Positions 19,381-28,331 of a stretch of DNA of 64,000 nt are shown in pieces. The translations under genes and the position numbers were made by a program. Each line of letters begins with the position of its first letter. Position 1 is the first letter of the stretch. Under the pieces are notes generated by a model, which saw only the letters and a list, made by a program, of their open reading frames with translations, was not told the origin of the DNA and searched no databases. The stretch is from Bacteroidales bacterium (GTDB lineage Bacteria; Bacteroidota; Bacteroidia; Bacteroidales; UBA932), in the NCBI GenBank assembly GCA_017454905.1, contig JAFTCB010000062.1:1-64000 (forward strand), read 5' to 3'.

Positions 19381-19890
19381 TCAGTTCTTTTTGGCCCAGC
19401 AGACCACATCGCTGTCCGTGATGACGGTATGCACCCCGGATACGACGTCGCGCTCTCCCGTATACTCCAGATCCAGCAGCAGTTCGTCTCCGACCCGCCG
19501 GGCCGTTCCGCTCACCGTCACTTCCCCGGGAGGAAGCACGCCGATACGCAGCGTCCTTACACTGGGGAGCAGGCGGAAGCCGTCCGGCAGGAGTTCGGCC
19601 TTGAATACCTGGACGTCTCCGCCCAGGGCGTTCAGACTGACCACCATCGTGTCATTGCCGTCGGGAGCGATGTCCATCCGCCCCGACTCGGGCGTCAGGT
19701 CATAAATGCCCGATTTCACGATGGGATCGATATATTCCGGCAGCGGATCGGCCGTCACCTCCAGGGTGACCGTCCCGCTGGTCTTGAACGTATAACTGCC
19801 CTCATAGGGAGCCGTGGCCGGTTTGCTGCAGGCGGCCAGGGCAAAGACGGACAGGAGCATCCCCATCCCATATTTCATCCGATTTCTCAT
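19381..19890 (-). CDS. lipoprotein at the head of the efflux operon
   Basis: A 169-residue lipoprotein with lipobox VFALAAC (Cys21). The mature part is beta-rich and resembles the small DUF4925-like lipocalin-type proteins common in Bacteroidota, but I cannot assign a family with confidence. It is the first gene of the tripartite efflux operon, with only 6 bp to the adaptor, so it may bind a substrate or help pump assembly, which is inference from position. Confidence 0.65.
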   Translation of the reverse strand: MRNRMKYGMGMLLSVFALAACSKPATAPYEGSYTFKTSGTVTLEVTADPLPEYIDPIVKSGIYDLTPESGRMDIAPDGNDTMVVSLNALGGDVQVFKAELLPDGFRLLPSVRTLRIGVLPPGEVTVSGTARRVGDELLLDLEYTGERDVVSGVHTVITDSDVVCWAKKN

Positions 19891-19960
19891 GCTTCTTTTT
19901 TTCAGTATTTTGCCACAAAAACCCTGCCTCAGATGCCGACCGTGCCATTTTTGCAACACG

Positions 19961-19998
19961 AAAAAAAAGAAATGTCCCGCAGGACTGCAGGACATTTC
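19961..19998 (-). terminator. rho-independent terminator of the rubrerythrin gene
   Basis: On the minus strand a GAAATGTCC / GGACATTTC stem with further inner pairs is followed by a run of eight T. It lies 20 nt after the rubrerythrin stop. Confidence 0.85.
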
Positions 19999-20017
19999 AA
20001 TAAAACGGTTCCGGGGA

Positions 20018-20566
20018 CTATTTCTCGAAGAATCTCTTGTACAGGCCCTGGAAGCCGGCGCCGTGGCGGGCTTCATCCTTGGCCATCTCGTGGACGGTGT
20101 CGTGGATGGCGTCGTAGCCCAGCGCCTTGGCGCGCTTGGCGATGGCGAGCTTGCCTTCGCAGGCACCGCACTCAGCTTCAGCGCGCTTCTTGAGGTTGGT
20201 CTTGGTGTCCCACACCACCTCGCCAAGCAGTTCGGCGAACTTGGCGGCATGCTCCGCCTCCTCGAAAGCGTAGCGGCGGAAGGCATCAGCCACTTCAGGA
20301 TATCCCTCGCGCTCCGCCTGGCGGCTCATCGCGAGGTACATGCCCACTTCACAGCACTCGCCGTTGAAATGGTCGTGCAGGCCCTGCATGATCTCGGCAT
20401 CTTCGACGACACCGTCGCCCAGGTGGTGCTCGCAAGCCCACTGGAGGCCTTCGTTCTTGACTTCAACGAACTTATCGCTCTTGGCGTGGCACTGCGGGCA
20501 CTCGGCGGGAGGATTCTCTCCTTCATAGACATACCCGCAAACAAGACATCTGAATTTCTTTTTCAT
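20018..20566 (-). CDS. rubrerythrin with N-terminal rubredoxin domain
   Basis: A 182-residue peroxide-reducing di-iron protein. The rubredoxin iron site is N-terminal (CLVC at 7-10 and CPQC at 23-26), the reverse of classical rubrerythrin where it is C-terminal. The four-helix di-iron domain follows, with [21 protein letters not shown] and KDEARHG segments supplying the Glu and His ligands. Such proteins detoxify H2O2 in anaerobes using electrons from NADH through rubredoxin reductases. The gene is monocistronic with its own terminator. Confidence 0.92.
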   Translation of the reverse strand: MKKKFRCLVCGYVYEGENPPAECPQCHAKSDKFVEVKNEGLQWACEHHLGDGVVEDAEIMQGLHDHFNGECCEVGMYLAMSRQAEREGYPEVADAFRRYAFEEAEHAAKFAELLGEVVWDTKTNLKKRAEAECGACEGKLAIAKRAKALGYDAIHDTVHEMAKDEARHGAGFQGLYKRFFEK

Positions 20567-20593
20567 AAGTAAAAGGATAAAAGTAATGTTTGT

Positions 20594-20601
20594 GCAAGAT
20601 A
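20594..20601 (-). promoter_or_regulatory. possible -7 box (TATCTTGC) for rubrerythrin
   Basis: A six-of-eight match to TAnnTTTG on the minus strand, 27 nt before the start codon. Confidence 0.35.
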
Positions 20602-20631
20602 CGAAAAGAATCAGAATCCTGCAACGGGGGA

Positions 20632-21768
20632 TCAGTCGTAGCTGCCGGCCGGATGCGCGGGGTCATGGACGCAGACATCCCAGATCTTGCAGCAGCGGTC
20701 CTCCCCTTCCGGTCCGGAAACGTAGAGCGTGACCACGTAATGCGTCCCGTCGTTCTTGTATTCATGGACCGGGTTCTGCTCGGTGGAGGTGGTCCCGTCG
20801 CCGAAATCCCATTTCCAGGACGTGACCTGGCCATAGCTCTTGTCCGTGAACACGACACGGCGGGTGTCCGGCACCACATAATGGTCCCAGGCCGCTTCGA
20901 CCGGGCGGCGGAAGCGGGCCTCGAGCGGCATCAGGGTAAAGAGCCGCTCCATCGAGGCGTTGCCGAACATGCGGTGGTGCTTGGAGAGGTTCCAGAAGCC
21001 GTTGTTGCCGCGTCCGCCGTCATAGTCGATCACGGCCCAGCAGAGACCGATCTTCTTGCCTTCGTAGAGGCGGCTTTCCGCCGAATAGGCGGGGCCGTCC
21101 GGGCTTGCGTAGTCGAACGGCGTGACGTAGAACTCGAACTTGAGCGTGCCGGCTTCGCCGTGCTTGAAGTCGTAGCTGTAGGCGTAGTTGGCATACGGGA
21201 GCTCCTTGAGCCACTGCTGGATGCCCCAGACCATCGTCCAGGACTTGCCGGGCGTGGGCGGGGTCATGATGTGGTAGTTCTGCGCGTGTACGTTCTGCAG
21301 GGCGAAAAAGGCATCGATACGGCTGAGCACTTCGCTGTTGAGCCGGAACTCGTCCGTGTGCGGGCCGCCGGAAAGGTCGGCGTCCACGACGATTTCGAAG
21401 GTGTCGTTGCGCAGCTGGAGCTGGTCGAAATCCCAGTAGTCATCGTAGGCTTCGTAGTAGAAGTAGAGGCGGTTGAGTCCTTCGACCCAGCCGACCTTGA
21501 CCTTGATGTCGAGGGTGGACTTGTCGATGCCTTTGTGCTTTCCGCTGTCGTCCCACATTTCTTCGGTGGTGACGGCGTAGCTGTCCGGGACAATGTCCCA
21601 GTCGGAGAACTCCCCGTCGATGCGCGGGATCTGATTTTTCGGGAACTGGAATACCTGGAAACCCGGTTCGGTGACCTGGACGGTCAGGTCCAGAGGCTGT
21701 TGCGGATACTGCGCCAGGCACAAAGCCGGCAGGACCAGCAGCAACAACGCTATTATTCTTTTATGCAT
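20632..21768 (-). CDS. secreted protein with CBM9-like and PKD domains
   Basis: A 378-residue exported protein with signal peptide [19 protein letters not shown]. The first 250 residues resemble the CBM9-like carbohydrate-binding fold ([12 protein letters not shown], then ...[13 protein letters not shown]). A PKD domain follows near the C terminus ([21 protein letters not shown]). No catalytic domain is visible. The gene starts 9 bp after the stop of the glycoside hydrolase gene, so the two should be cotranscribed and probably act on the same glycan. Confidence 0.8.
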   Translation of the reverse strand: MHKRIIALLLLVLPALCLAQYPQQPLDLTVQVTEPGFQVFQFPKNQIPRIDGEFSDWDIVPDSYAVTTEEMWDDSGKHKGIDKSTLDIKVKVGWVEGLNRLYFYYEAYDDYWDFDQLQLRNDTFEIVVDADLSGGPHTDEFRLNSEVLSRIDAFFALQNVHAQNYHIMTPPTPGKSWTMVWGIQQWLKELPYANYAYSYDFKHGEAGTLKFEFYVTPFDYASPDGPAYSAESRLYEGKKIGLCWAVIDYDGGRGNNGFWNLSKHHRMFGNASMERLFTLMPLEARFRRPVEAAWDHYVVPDTRRVVFTDKSYGQVTSWKWDFGDGTTSTEQNPVHEYKNDGTHYVVTLYVSGPEGEDRCCKIWDVCVHDPAHPAGSYD

Positions 21769-21776
21769 ACCCTGTA

Positions 21777-23501
21777 TCAATACTTGTAGAGCTGGACTTT
21801 GATGAATTCGGGAGAAGGACGGCCGAAATCAAGTCCCTGGCCGGAATAATTCTCTTCGATGGCCGGGAGGATGTCATAACGCAGCTGGATCTCGTCACCG
21901 TTGAGCCAGCGGCCCGGCACCCAATTGCCCTCGGCATCGAAATCACCATGCACCACCTTGGCCAGGCCCACGGTCTCCTTCCCCTCCCTGGGCTGGAACA
22001 CGACGCGGATGTTGGAACCGAGGAAGGTGAAATTGTCGGCATCATCCTGGATCACGATGGCATAGCCCTGGGCATCCGGAGCATAAGTACCGCCGGTACG
22101 CTGCGGAGCACCGCCGTTGCGGCGGCCGCTGGACACCAGCTCGAACTGCACCTTGTAGTCTCCCATCACGACCTCATCCTTGACGCGGGTCGGATTGAGC
22201 GCCTTGACCCAGGTGCCGTGGATACGGCCCTCGGCCTGGGCCTTGAGGATCTCCTTGGAGAAGCAGCCGGCCTTCTTGTAGAACTGGGCGAAAGTCAGGT
22301 TCTGCGGAGTCGTGGCACCGCTCTCGAGACCGAACGGGCTGTAACCGATGGCTCCCATCTCACCGATGGCGAAGGCAGCGTTGGCCGCACCGCCCTGGCC
22401 GGCATGGGACTCGGGGATGAACACGGGATTGCCGCTGCGGGCATACATCCGGAGGATATTGGGGAAGTCGGTGAGGTAGATATCCGGGCTGAGGATGTCG
22501 ATCGCCGGGGCGCCGGCACGCCAGATATCATGGTTCTGGGCCTGCGGACCGCCGGAAGGATAGTTGCCGGGACGCTTGTCCTCGGGCTGGACGATCCAGG
22601 CGTTGACGAAGGTCGGAAGGTCATACTCGGCCTTGCCGGCAGCGGAGACCTTGTTCATGTAGGAAGCGTAGTTCCAGGCCATGAAGATCTCATCGGTACG
22701 GTCGCCCTTGCCGAAGACCTCTTCCCAGGTACCGGAGGTCTTGCAGCCGCTCTTCTTCCAGGCGTCCATCGTCTCGGGCAGCAGGCTGTCCTTGTGGGCG
22801 GTCAGCCAGTTGATGAGCTCGGCAGGCACGGGGCCGGCGAAAGCGGCGTTGGCGGCCGGGCTGTAATCACGGGTATAGCCGTGCAGGCCCACCTCGTTCT
22901 CCATCTGGATCATGATGACGGTCTGCTCGGCGGCGTCGATCTCCTTGATATGCTTCATCATGGCGGCATAGGCCTTGCCGTCGGCCTCGGCCGTAGCCAT
23001 GCCGAGGGTGCTCAGGATCGGGAGCTTCCGTCCCTCCTTGGTCAGTGCCGGCGGATACTTGGCGTTGTCCTTCTTGACCCAGACCGGGTGGTAGGAACTC
23101 ATGCCGTTCTTCCAGCTGCCGAACCAGAGGATCGCGAGCTTGAGGTCATGGGCGCGGGCGGCCTTGATCATCTCGTCCACGACGGTGAAATCGAACTGGC
23201 CCTCGACGGGCTCGACCTGCTCCCAGGTCACGACGGCGAGGACGGTGTTCATCCCGCCTTCTTTGAGATTCGCCCAGAGCGGCTCCATGTAGGCCGGGCT
23301 GGATGCGGAAGAGTTGCGCAGCTCGCTGGCGAGTGCGAGGAAAGGCTCACCCTTGACGATCAGCTGGGTCACGGGACCACGCTTCTCGAGATGGGGTTGG
23401 GGAAGATTGGAAGCGGCAGGAGCCTGCTGCTGGGGAGCAGGATTGCAGGCGGCGGCAATCAGGACCGCACCCGCAAGAAGGAGGTAAGATAATCGGTTCA
23501 T
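21777..23501 (-). CDS. GH35-like glycoside hydrolase lipoprotein (DUF5597 type)
   Basis: A 574-residue lipoprotein (AVLIAAAC, Cys19) with a TIM-barrel glycosidase domain of the beta-galactosidase-like GH35 group and a C-terminal beta domain of the DUF5597 kind. The predicted acid/base glutamate is in IQMENEVG, and the nucleophile candidate is the Glu of FIPESHAG. Exo-acting beta-galactosidase activity on plant or host glycans is likely but not proven by sequence. No SusC/SusD pair lies nearby, so this is not a typical polysaccharide utilisation locus. Confidence 0.82.
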   Translation of the reverse strand: MNRLSYLLLAGAVLIAAACNPAPQQQAPAASNLPQPHLEKRGPVTQLIVKGEPFLALASELRNSSASSPAYMEPLWANLKEGGMNTVLAVVTWEQVEPVEGQFDFTVVDEMIKAARAHDLKLAILWFGSWKNGMSSYHPVWVKKDNAKYPPALTKEGRKLPILSTLGMATAEADGKAYAAMMKHIKEIDAAEQTVIMIQMENEVGLHGYTRDYSPAANAAFAGPVPAELINWLTAHKDSLLPETMDAWKKSGCKTSGTWEEVFGKGDRTDEIFMAWNYASYMNKVSAAGKAEYDLPTFVNAWIVQPEDKRPGNYPSGGPQAQNHDIWRAGAPAIDILSPDIYLTDFPNILRMYARSGNPVFIPESHAGQGGAANAAFAIGEMGAIGYSPFGLESGATTPQNLTFAQFYKKAGCFSKEILKAQAEGRIHGTWVKALNPTRVKDEVVMGDYKVQFELVSSGRRNGGAPQRTGGTYAPDAQGYAIVIQDDADNFTFLGSNIRVVFQPREGKETVGLAKVVHGDFDAEGNWVPGRWLNGDEIQLRYDILPAIEENYSGQGLDFGRPSPEFIKVQLYKY

Positions 23502-23533
23502 TGGTTATTGAGATGTTAAGATGTTTCGCAAGG

Positions 23534-23541
23534 TAAAGATA
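23534..23541 (-). promoter_or_regulatory. possible -7 box (TATCTTTA) for the GH35-like operon
   Basis: A seven-of-eight match to TAnnTTTG on the minus strand, 32 nt before the start codon. Confidence 0.45.
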
Positions 23542-23654
23542 GGAAATTCACTCGTGAAATCAAATTGCCCCCGGCATCCCCGCCATGCGGAAATCAGTCA
23601 AGCTGGCATCCCGGAACGGTCAAACTGATCCTTGCAAGACAAAAGAAAGGCCCT

Positions 23655-25223
23655 CTATTCGAGCGCCTTTCCATTCTCATCCGTGATTTCATACTGCAGG
23701 ATGCTGTGTTCGGTCTCCTCGACCAGATCCAGCTTACATTTGTATTTCCGTTTCCACTTGCGGAGGTAAGAGTTCCATCCGCGTGTCAGATAGGCCCCGA
23801 GGATCGGGCTCACCCTGACGGTCAAAGTCTTCTGCCCCTTCTCGACCTGGTCGGCGATCTTCCGCTCGATCTCTTCGTCGATGACCACGGTAGAGGTAAT
23901 CCTGCCGGTCCCGTGGCACAGGGGACATTTTTCGGTGGTGTTGATCTCTGTCACCGGACGGATCCGCTGGCGCGTGAGCTGCATCAGGCCGAATTTCGTC
24001 AGGGGCAGCACGTTGTGCTTGGCCCTGTCCGTGGCCATCAGTTCCCGCATGTACATGAACAGGTCGTTGCGGTGTTCGGCTTTCGCCATGTCGATGAAAT
24101 CGACGATGACGATGCCGCCCATATCGCGCAGACGCAGCTGGCGGGCGATTTCTTCCGCAGCCAGTTTGTTGACCTCGAAGGTATTCTCCTCCTGGTCCGT
24201 CGTCTTGGCCCGGATGCCGCTGTTGACATCGATCACGTTGAGCGCCTCGGTGGTCTCGATGACGAGATACGCACCCTGCTTCATCGGTACTACCTTGCCG
24301 AAGGAGCTCTTGATCTGGCGGGTGACTTCGAAATGGTCGAAGATCGGTTCCCGGCCTTCGTAGAGCTTGACGATCTTCTCCTGTTCGGGAGAGATCAGGG
24401 AAATGTACTTGCGCGTCTCTTCGTACACCTTCCTGTCATTGACATGGATGTTGGAGAACGAATCGTTGAGCAGATCGCGCAAGACGGTCGTGGTCTTGGA
24501 GTACTCGGTAAAGAGGAGTTTCACCCCCTTGGATGCAGCCACCTTTTTCCAGGAACCCTCCCATTTCTCGATCAGCAGCCGGAGTTCGGCTACGAGCAGG
24601 GCCGCCGTCTTGCCTTCCGCAGCAGTGCGGATGATGGCGCCATAATTCTTGGGAAGGATGCTCCTGACAAGGGTCTCAAGCCTCTTTTTCTCCTCCTTGG
24701 AGGAGATTTTCTGGGAAATGCTCACCTTCGTGGCGAAGGGGAGCAATACAATGTTGCGTCCTGCCAATGAAATCTCCGCAGTCAACCGGGATCCCTTCGT
24801 AGAAATCGGCTCTTTCGTTATCTGGGCGATGATCATCTGCCCGACCTTGAGATGGTCTTCGATGCGGCCTTCCTTGGCCAGGGCGGGCCCGATCTTCATC
24901 CCGGAATAGAGCTTGTCAAGGTCCTTGTTCGGGTTGCTCTCGCGCACGAAAGTGTCGAAGGCCTTGAAATACAAGCCCAGGTCAAGGTAGTGGATGAACG
25001 CTTCCTTGCTGTCGCCGATATCCACGAAAGCGGCATTCAATGCGGGGAGTATCTTCTTGACCCTGCCAAGGAAGACGTCCCCCACCGAATAGCTCTGACC
25101 CTGGTTCGATTCCCGGTTCAGCTCGATCAGGCGATGATTCTCCAGAAGAGCGATCCGGACCTCGGCGGACGATACGTCCACCACCAGGTCTTTTTCTGTT
25201 TTCGCGGTTTCCATTGTCATCAT
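23655..25223 (-). CDS. rng: ribonuclease E/G family endoribonuclease
   Basis: A 522-residue RNase G-type enzyme that processes rRNA and mRNA. The S1-like region (SVGDVFLGRVKKILPALNAAFVDIG) is N-terminal, the catalytic aspartates are in VIDVNSG and VIVDFIDMA, and the zinc-link CPLCHGTG lies near residue 434. There is no long C-terminal scaffold as in RNase E. Three Met codons lie close together (25223, 25220, 25214); the longest form is given. It is third in the order HU, 29-residue protein, rng. Confidence 0.93.
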   Translation of the reverse strand: MMTMETAKTEKDLVVDVSSAEVRIALLENHRLIELNRESNQGQSYSVGDVFLGRVKKILPALNAAFVDIGDSKEAFIHYLDLGLYFKAFDTFVRESNPNKDLDKLYSGMKIGPALAKEGRIEDHLKVGQMIIAQITKEPISTKGSRLTAEISLAGRNIVLLPFATKVSISQKISSKEEKKRLETLVRSILPKNYGAIIRTAAEGKTAALLVAELRLLIEKWEGSWKKVAASKGVKLLFTEYSKTTTVLRDLLNDSFSNIHVNDRKVYEETRKYISLISPEQEKIVKLYEGREPIFDHFEVTRQIKSSFGKVVPMKQGAYLVIETTEALNVIDVNSGIRAKTTDQEENTFEVNKLAAEEIARQLRLRDMGGIVIVDFIDMAKAEHRNDLFMYMRELMATDRAKHNVLPLTKFGLMQLTRQRIRPVTEINTTEKCPLCHGTGRITSTVVIDEEIERKIADQVEKGQKTLTVRVSPILGAYLTRGWNSYLRKWKRKYKCKLDLVEETEHSILQYEITDENGKALE

Positions 25224-25266
25224 ACAGAAGAAAAGCCCGCCGGATCTCCCGTCAGGCTTTCCTCGA

Positions 25267-25356
25267 CTACTTCTTCTTGTGTCTGTTCATACGCAAGCGC
25301 TTCTTGCGCTTATGCGTGGACATCTTATGTCTCTTATGCTTTTTTCCGTTAGGCAT
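25267..25356 (-). CDS. 29-residue basic protein (AURKAIP1/COX24-like)
   Basis: This very short gene encodes MPNGKKHKRHKMSTHKRK followed by KRLRMNRHKKK, with 22 of 29 residues Lys, Arg, His or Met-flanked basic. Bacteroidota carry a conserved protein of this kind, usually annotated as an AURKAIP1/COX24 domain protein, related to mitochondrial ribosomal protein mS38, so a ribosomal role is likely. It starts 16 bp after the HU stop and ends 43 bp before rng. No other frame explains this stretch. The family assignment comes from memory of its pattern. Confidence 0.85.
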   Translation of the reverse strand: MPNGKKHKRHKMSTHKRKKRLRMNRHKKK

Positions 25357-25372
25357 ATATAATATGGATTAT

Positions 25373-25651
25373 TTATTTGGTCTTGACAGCAGCGACGAAA
25401 GACTTGGACGGCTTGAAAGCCGGAATGTCGTGGGCCGGAATGGTCATGGTGGTCTGCTTGGTGATATTGCGGGCAGCCTTCTGGGCGCGGTGCTTGATGA
25501 TGAAACTGCCAAATCCGCGGAGATAAACCGGATTGCCCTTGATCAGAGAGCCTTTGATGCTTTCCATGGCGGCCTCAACGACGGTCTGGACTGCCACTTT
25601 CTCGATGCCAGTGGCCTTGGCCACTTCATTCACGATTTCTGCTTTAGTCAT
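25373..25651 (-). CDS. hup: HU family DNA-binding protein
   Basis: A 92-residue nucleoid protein of the HU/IHF family. The N-terminal helices (MTKAEIVNEVAKATGIEKVAVQTVVEAAM), the RGFGSF turn and the DNA-binding arm with IPAHDIPAFKPSKSF are all typical. It is the first gene of the operon with the 29-residue protein and rng. Confidence 0.96.
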   Translation of the reverse strand: MTKAEIVNEVAKATGIEKVAVQTVVEAAMESIKGSLIKGNPVYLRGFGSFIIKHRAQKAARNITKQTTMTIPAHDIPAFKPSKSFVAAVKTK

Positions 25652-25695
25652 TGTATTTATATATTAAGTTATAATTACTCAGCGAATTTGGAGTG

Positions 25696-25703
25696 CAAAA
25701 ATA
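25696..25703 (-). promoter_or_regulatory. -7 box (TATTTTTG) for the HU operon
   Basis: A perfect TAnnTTTG match on the minus strand, 44 nt upstream of the HU start, giving a leader of about 40 nt. Confidence 0.65.
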
Positions 25704-25741
25704 GGCTTATTTTTTTATTATTCAAAATGATATTTGCAGTT

Positions 25742-25773
25742 TTTGGACGTGGCACGGAGATTGACTATATTCG
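25742..25773 (+). promoter_or_regulatory. lon promoter core, shared with dnaK
   Basis: TTTGGACGTGGCA (25742-25754) and TATATTCG (25766-25773) form the -33 and -7 regions. The -7 box departs from TAnnTTTG (TTCG end). The same two blocks occur upstream of dnaK as TTTGGACGCGTGGCA and GATATCCCATC with a 2-bp shift. Confidence 0.6.
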
Positions 25774-25800
25774 CATCCGGTTCATTAATTCCGATTTTAC

Positions 25801-25813
25801 TGACAATTTGGCA
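25801..25813 (+). promoter_or_regulatory. candidate operator TGACAATTTGGCA in the lon leader
   Basis: An imperfect inverted repeat 5 bp before the lon start codon. It is identical at 12 of 13 positions to the perfect inverted repeat upstream of dnaK (49539-49551, minus strand). Confidence 0.5.
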
Positions 25814-25818
25814 ACAAT

Positions 25819-28221
25819 ATGAAACAAGATAACGAATTCACCCTCCCCGCTGGCGCAGAAGTCAGCATTATTCCCGTTATGCAGGGAGAAGGCCTGTTGA
25901 AGATTGACGAGTCCGAACTGCCTGATATCCTGCCGGTCCTGGCCCTCCGCAACGCCGTGCTTTTCCCCGGTGCCGTTTTCCCTATCACGATCGGCCGGGA
26001 GAAATCCGTACGCCTGATCCAGGATGCGGAGAAAGAAGGTTTCTTCATCGGTGCCGTGCCGCAGATGGACGTGATGGTCGAAGAGCCCCAGGAAGAGGAT
26101 CTCTGCCACTACGGCTCGGTCTGCAAGGTTCTCAAGACCCTGGAGATGCCGGACGGCACGATCACGGCCATCCTCCAGGCGTTCAAGCGCCTGTCGCTGG
26201 ACGCCGTGCTGGGCTATGAGCCCTACATCACCGCCCGGGTGCACTATCTCCCGGACATCCTGCTCGAAGACAGCAAGAGCACGGACATCAAGGCCATCGC
26301 CGAATCCCTCAAGGACAAGTCGATCCACATCCTGCGCGCCAGCAACATCGGCACGCGGGAGACCATCGGCGCCCTCAAGGCGATCGACGATTTCCGTTTC
26401 CTGGTGAACTTCATCGCCACGACTATCGAAGTGGAGAACTTCGAATCCAAGATCCAGCTGCTTGAGTACGACGACGTCAAGGTCCGCGCCCTCAAGCTCC
26501 TTTCCCTGCTGGACGTCCAGATCGAGCTGATGAAAATCAAGCAGGAGATCAACCAGAAGGTCAAGAGCGAGATCGACCAGCAGCAACGCGAGTACTACCT
26601 CAACAACCAGCTCCGCACGATCCAGGAGGAGCTCGGCATGGATGACGCGGAAGAGTTCGACAAGTTCCGCGAGCGCGCCGCCGCCAAGAAATGGCCCAAG
26701 GAGATCGGCGAAGCCTTCAACAAGGAACTCGCCAAGCTCGAGAAATACAACCCTTCCTCGCCGGATTACAGCATCCAGTACAACTACCTGGAGTTCCTGC
26801 TCGACCTGCCCTGGGGCGAGATGAGCGAGGACAACCTCGACCTCAAGAACGCCCAGAAGGTGCTCGACCACGATCATTACGGGCTCGATACGGTCAAGGA
26901 ACGCATCATCGAGTACCTCGCCGTCCTGAAACTCAAGGGCAACATGAAGTCCCCGATCCTCTGCCTGTACGGCCCTCCGGGTGTCGGCAAGACCTCCCTG
27001 GGCAAGTCCATCGCCCGCGCCCTCGGACGCAAGTACGTGCGTATCGCACTGGGCGGCATGCATGACGAGGCCGAACTCCGCGGCCACCGCAAGACCTATG
27101 TAGGCGCCCTTCCGGGCCGTATCCTCAACGGCATCGCCCGCGCCGGCACCTCCAACCCGGTCATCGTGCTGGACGAGGTCGACAAACTCGCCTCCGATTT
27201 CAAGGGCGACCCGTCTTCGGCGCTCCTGGAGGCACTCGATCCCGAGCAGAACTCCACGTTCCACGACAACTATCTCGATCTGGACTATGACCTGAGCCAT
27301 GTCCTGTTCATCACCACGGCCAACAGCACCGCGCCCATCCAGCCGGCCCTGCTCGACCGTATGGAGCTGATCAACGTGACCGGATACCTTGCCGAGGAGA
27401 AAATGGAGATCGCACGCAAGTTCCTCGTGCCCAAGCAGCTCGAAGAGCACGGCATCGACCGGAACGCCCTCAAGATCGACAAGGCGGCCCTCTCCGCCAT
27501 CATCGACGAGTACACCCATGAGTCCGGCGTGCGCGGCCTGGAGAAGCAGATTGCCAAATTGGCACGTGTCACCGCCAAGAAGATCGCGATGGGGCAGGAA
27601 TACCCGCAGACCATCAAGAAAGAGCACCTCAAGGAGTACCTCGGCCTGCCGACCAACTTCCACGACCTGCAGAAGGGCAACGAGGCCCCGGGCGTGGTGA
27701 CCGGTCTCGCCTGGACGCAGATGGGCGGCGAGATCCTCTTCGTCGAAAGCTCCGTCTCCGGCGGCAAGGGCGTGATGACCATGACCGGCAACCTGGGCGA
27801 CGTGATGAAAGAGTCGGCGACCATCGCCTACCAGTACATCAAGGCCCATCCCGAACTGGCGAAGATGAATTCCGAACAGTTCGCCGCCAAGGACATCCAT
27901 GTCCACGTGCCGGAAGGCGCAACCCCGAAGGACGGTCCCTCCGCGGGTATCACGATGGTAAGTTCGATGGTGTCCGCCCTGCGCGGCGAAGCCATCAGGC
28001 ACGGCATCGCCATGACCGGCGAAATGACCCTGCGCGGCCGTGTCCTGCCCGTCGGCGGTATCAAGGAGAAGATCCTCGCCGCCAAGCGTGCGGGCGTGCA
28101 TACCATCGTCATCTCGGAAGACAACCGCAAGGATATCGAGGACATCAAGGAAATCTACATCAAGGGACTGGAGTTCCACTATGTCAAGAACATCCAGGAC
28201 GTCATCGACTTCATCTTCTGA
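25819..28221 (+). CDS. lon: ATP-dependent protease Lon
   Basis: An 800-residue LonA-type protease that degrades misfolded and regulatory proteins in the cytoplasm. The N-terminal substrate domain (LPVLALRNAVLFPGA) is followed by the AAA+ module with Walker A GPPGVGKTS at 385-393 and Walker B VIVLDEVDKL, and the serine-lysine protease with Ser708 in GPSAG and Lys749 in GGIKEK. The gene is monocistronic. Its leader holds a motif shared with dnaK that may be a heat-shock control site. Confidence 0.97.
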   Translation: MKQDNEFTLPAGAEVSIIPVMQGEGLLKIDESELPDILPVLALRNAVLFPGAVFPITIGREKSVRLIQDAEKEGFFIGAVPQMDVMVEEPQEEDLCHYGSVCKVLKTLEMPDGTITAILQAFKRLSLDAVLGYEPYITARVHYLPDILLEDSKSTDIKAIAESLKDKSIHILRASNIGTRETIGALKAIDDFRFLVNFIATTIEVENFESKIQLLEYDDVKVRALKLLSLLDVQIELMKIKQEINQKVKSEIDQQQREYYLNNQLRTIQEELGMDDAEEFDKFRERAAAKKWPKEIGEAFNKELAKLEKYNPSSPDYSIQYNYLEFLLDLPWGEMSEDNLDLKNAQKVLDHDHYGLDTVKERIIEYLAVLKLKGNMKSPILCLYGPPGVGKTSLGKSIARALGRKYVRIALGGMHDEAELRGHRKTYVGALPGRILNGIARAGTSNPVIVLDEVDKLASDFKGDPSSALLEALDPEQNSTFHDNYLDLDYDLSHVLFITTANSTAPIQPALLDRMELINVTGYLAEEKMEIARKFLVPKQLEEHGIDRNALKIDKAALSAIIDEYTHESGVRGLEKQIAKLARVTAKKIAMGQEYPQTIKKEHLKEYLGLPTNFHDLQKGNEAPGVVTGLAWTQMGGEILFVESSVSGGKGVMTMTGNLGDVMKESATIAYQYIKAHPELAKMNSEQFAAKDIHVHVPEGATPKDGPSAGITMVSSMVSALRGEAIRHGIAMTGEMTLRGRVLPVGGIKEKILAAKRAGVHTIVISEDNRKDIEDIKEIYIKGLEFHYVKNIQDVIDFIF

Positions 28222-28248
28222 TTCCGCGATACGCTGACAATCAGCCGT

Positions 28249-28290
28249 TGATGGATTGGGCCCGGGGATAACCCCGGGCCCAATCCATCA
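28249..28290. terminator. 19-bp perfect hairpin between lon and a convergent gene
   Basis: The arms 28249-28267 and 28272-28290 pair perfectly around an ATAA loop. There is no T run on either side. It lies between convergent genes and may act on transcripts from both sides or protect 3' ends. Confidence 0.55.
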
Positions 28291-28331
28291 TATCCGGCAG
28301 CACGGCTGCCTGTCAAAACGCCCTACGGCTG

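Noticed and set aside
25100..25135. A T-arm-like GGTTCGATTCC that suggests a tRNA
   Set aside because: It lies inside the conserved N-terminal S1 part of rng, and no acceptor stem or anticodon arm can be built around it.
25765..28179. A long open frame of about 800 codons antisense to lon
   Set aside because: It mirrors lon almost exactly, has no recognisable domain, and arises from the GC-rich codon use of lon. Similar mirrors exist opposite gyrA, tyrS, dnaK and the M6 peptidase.
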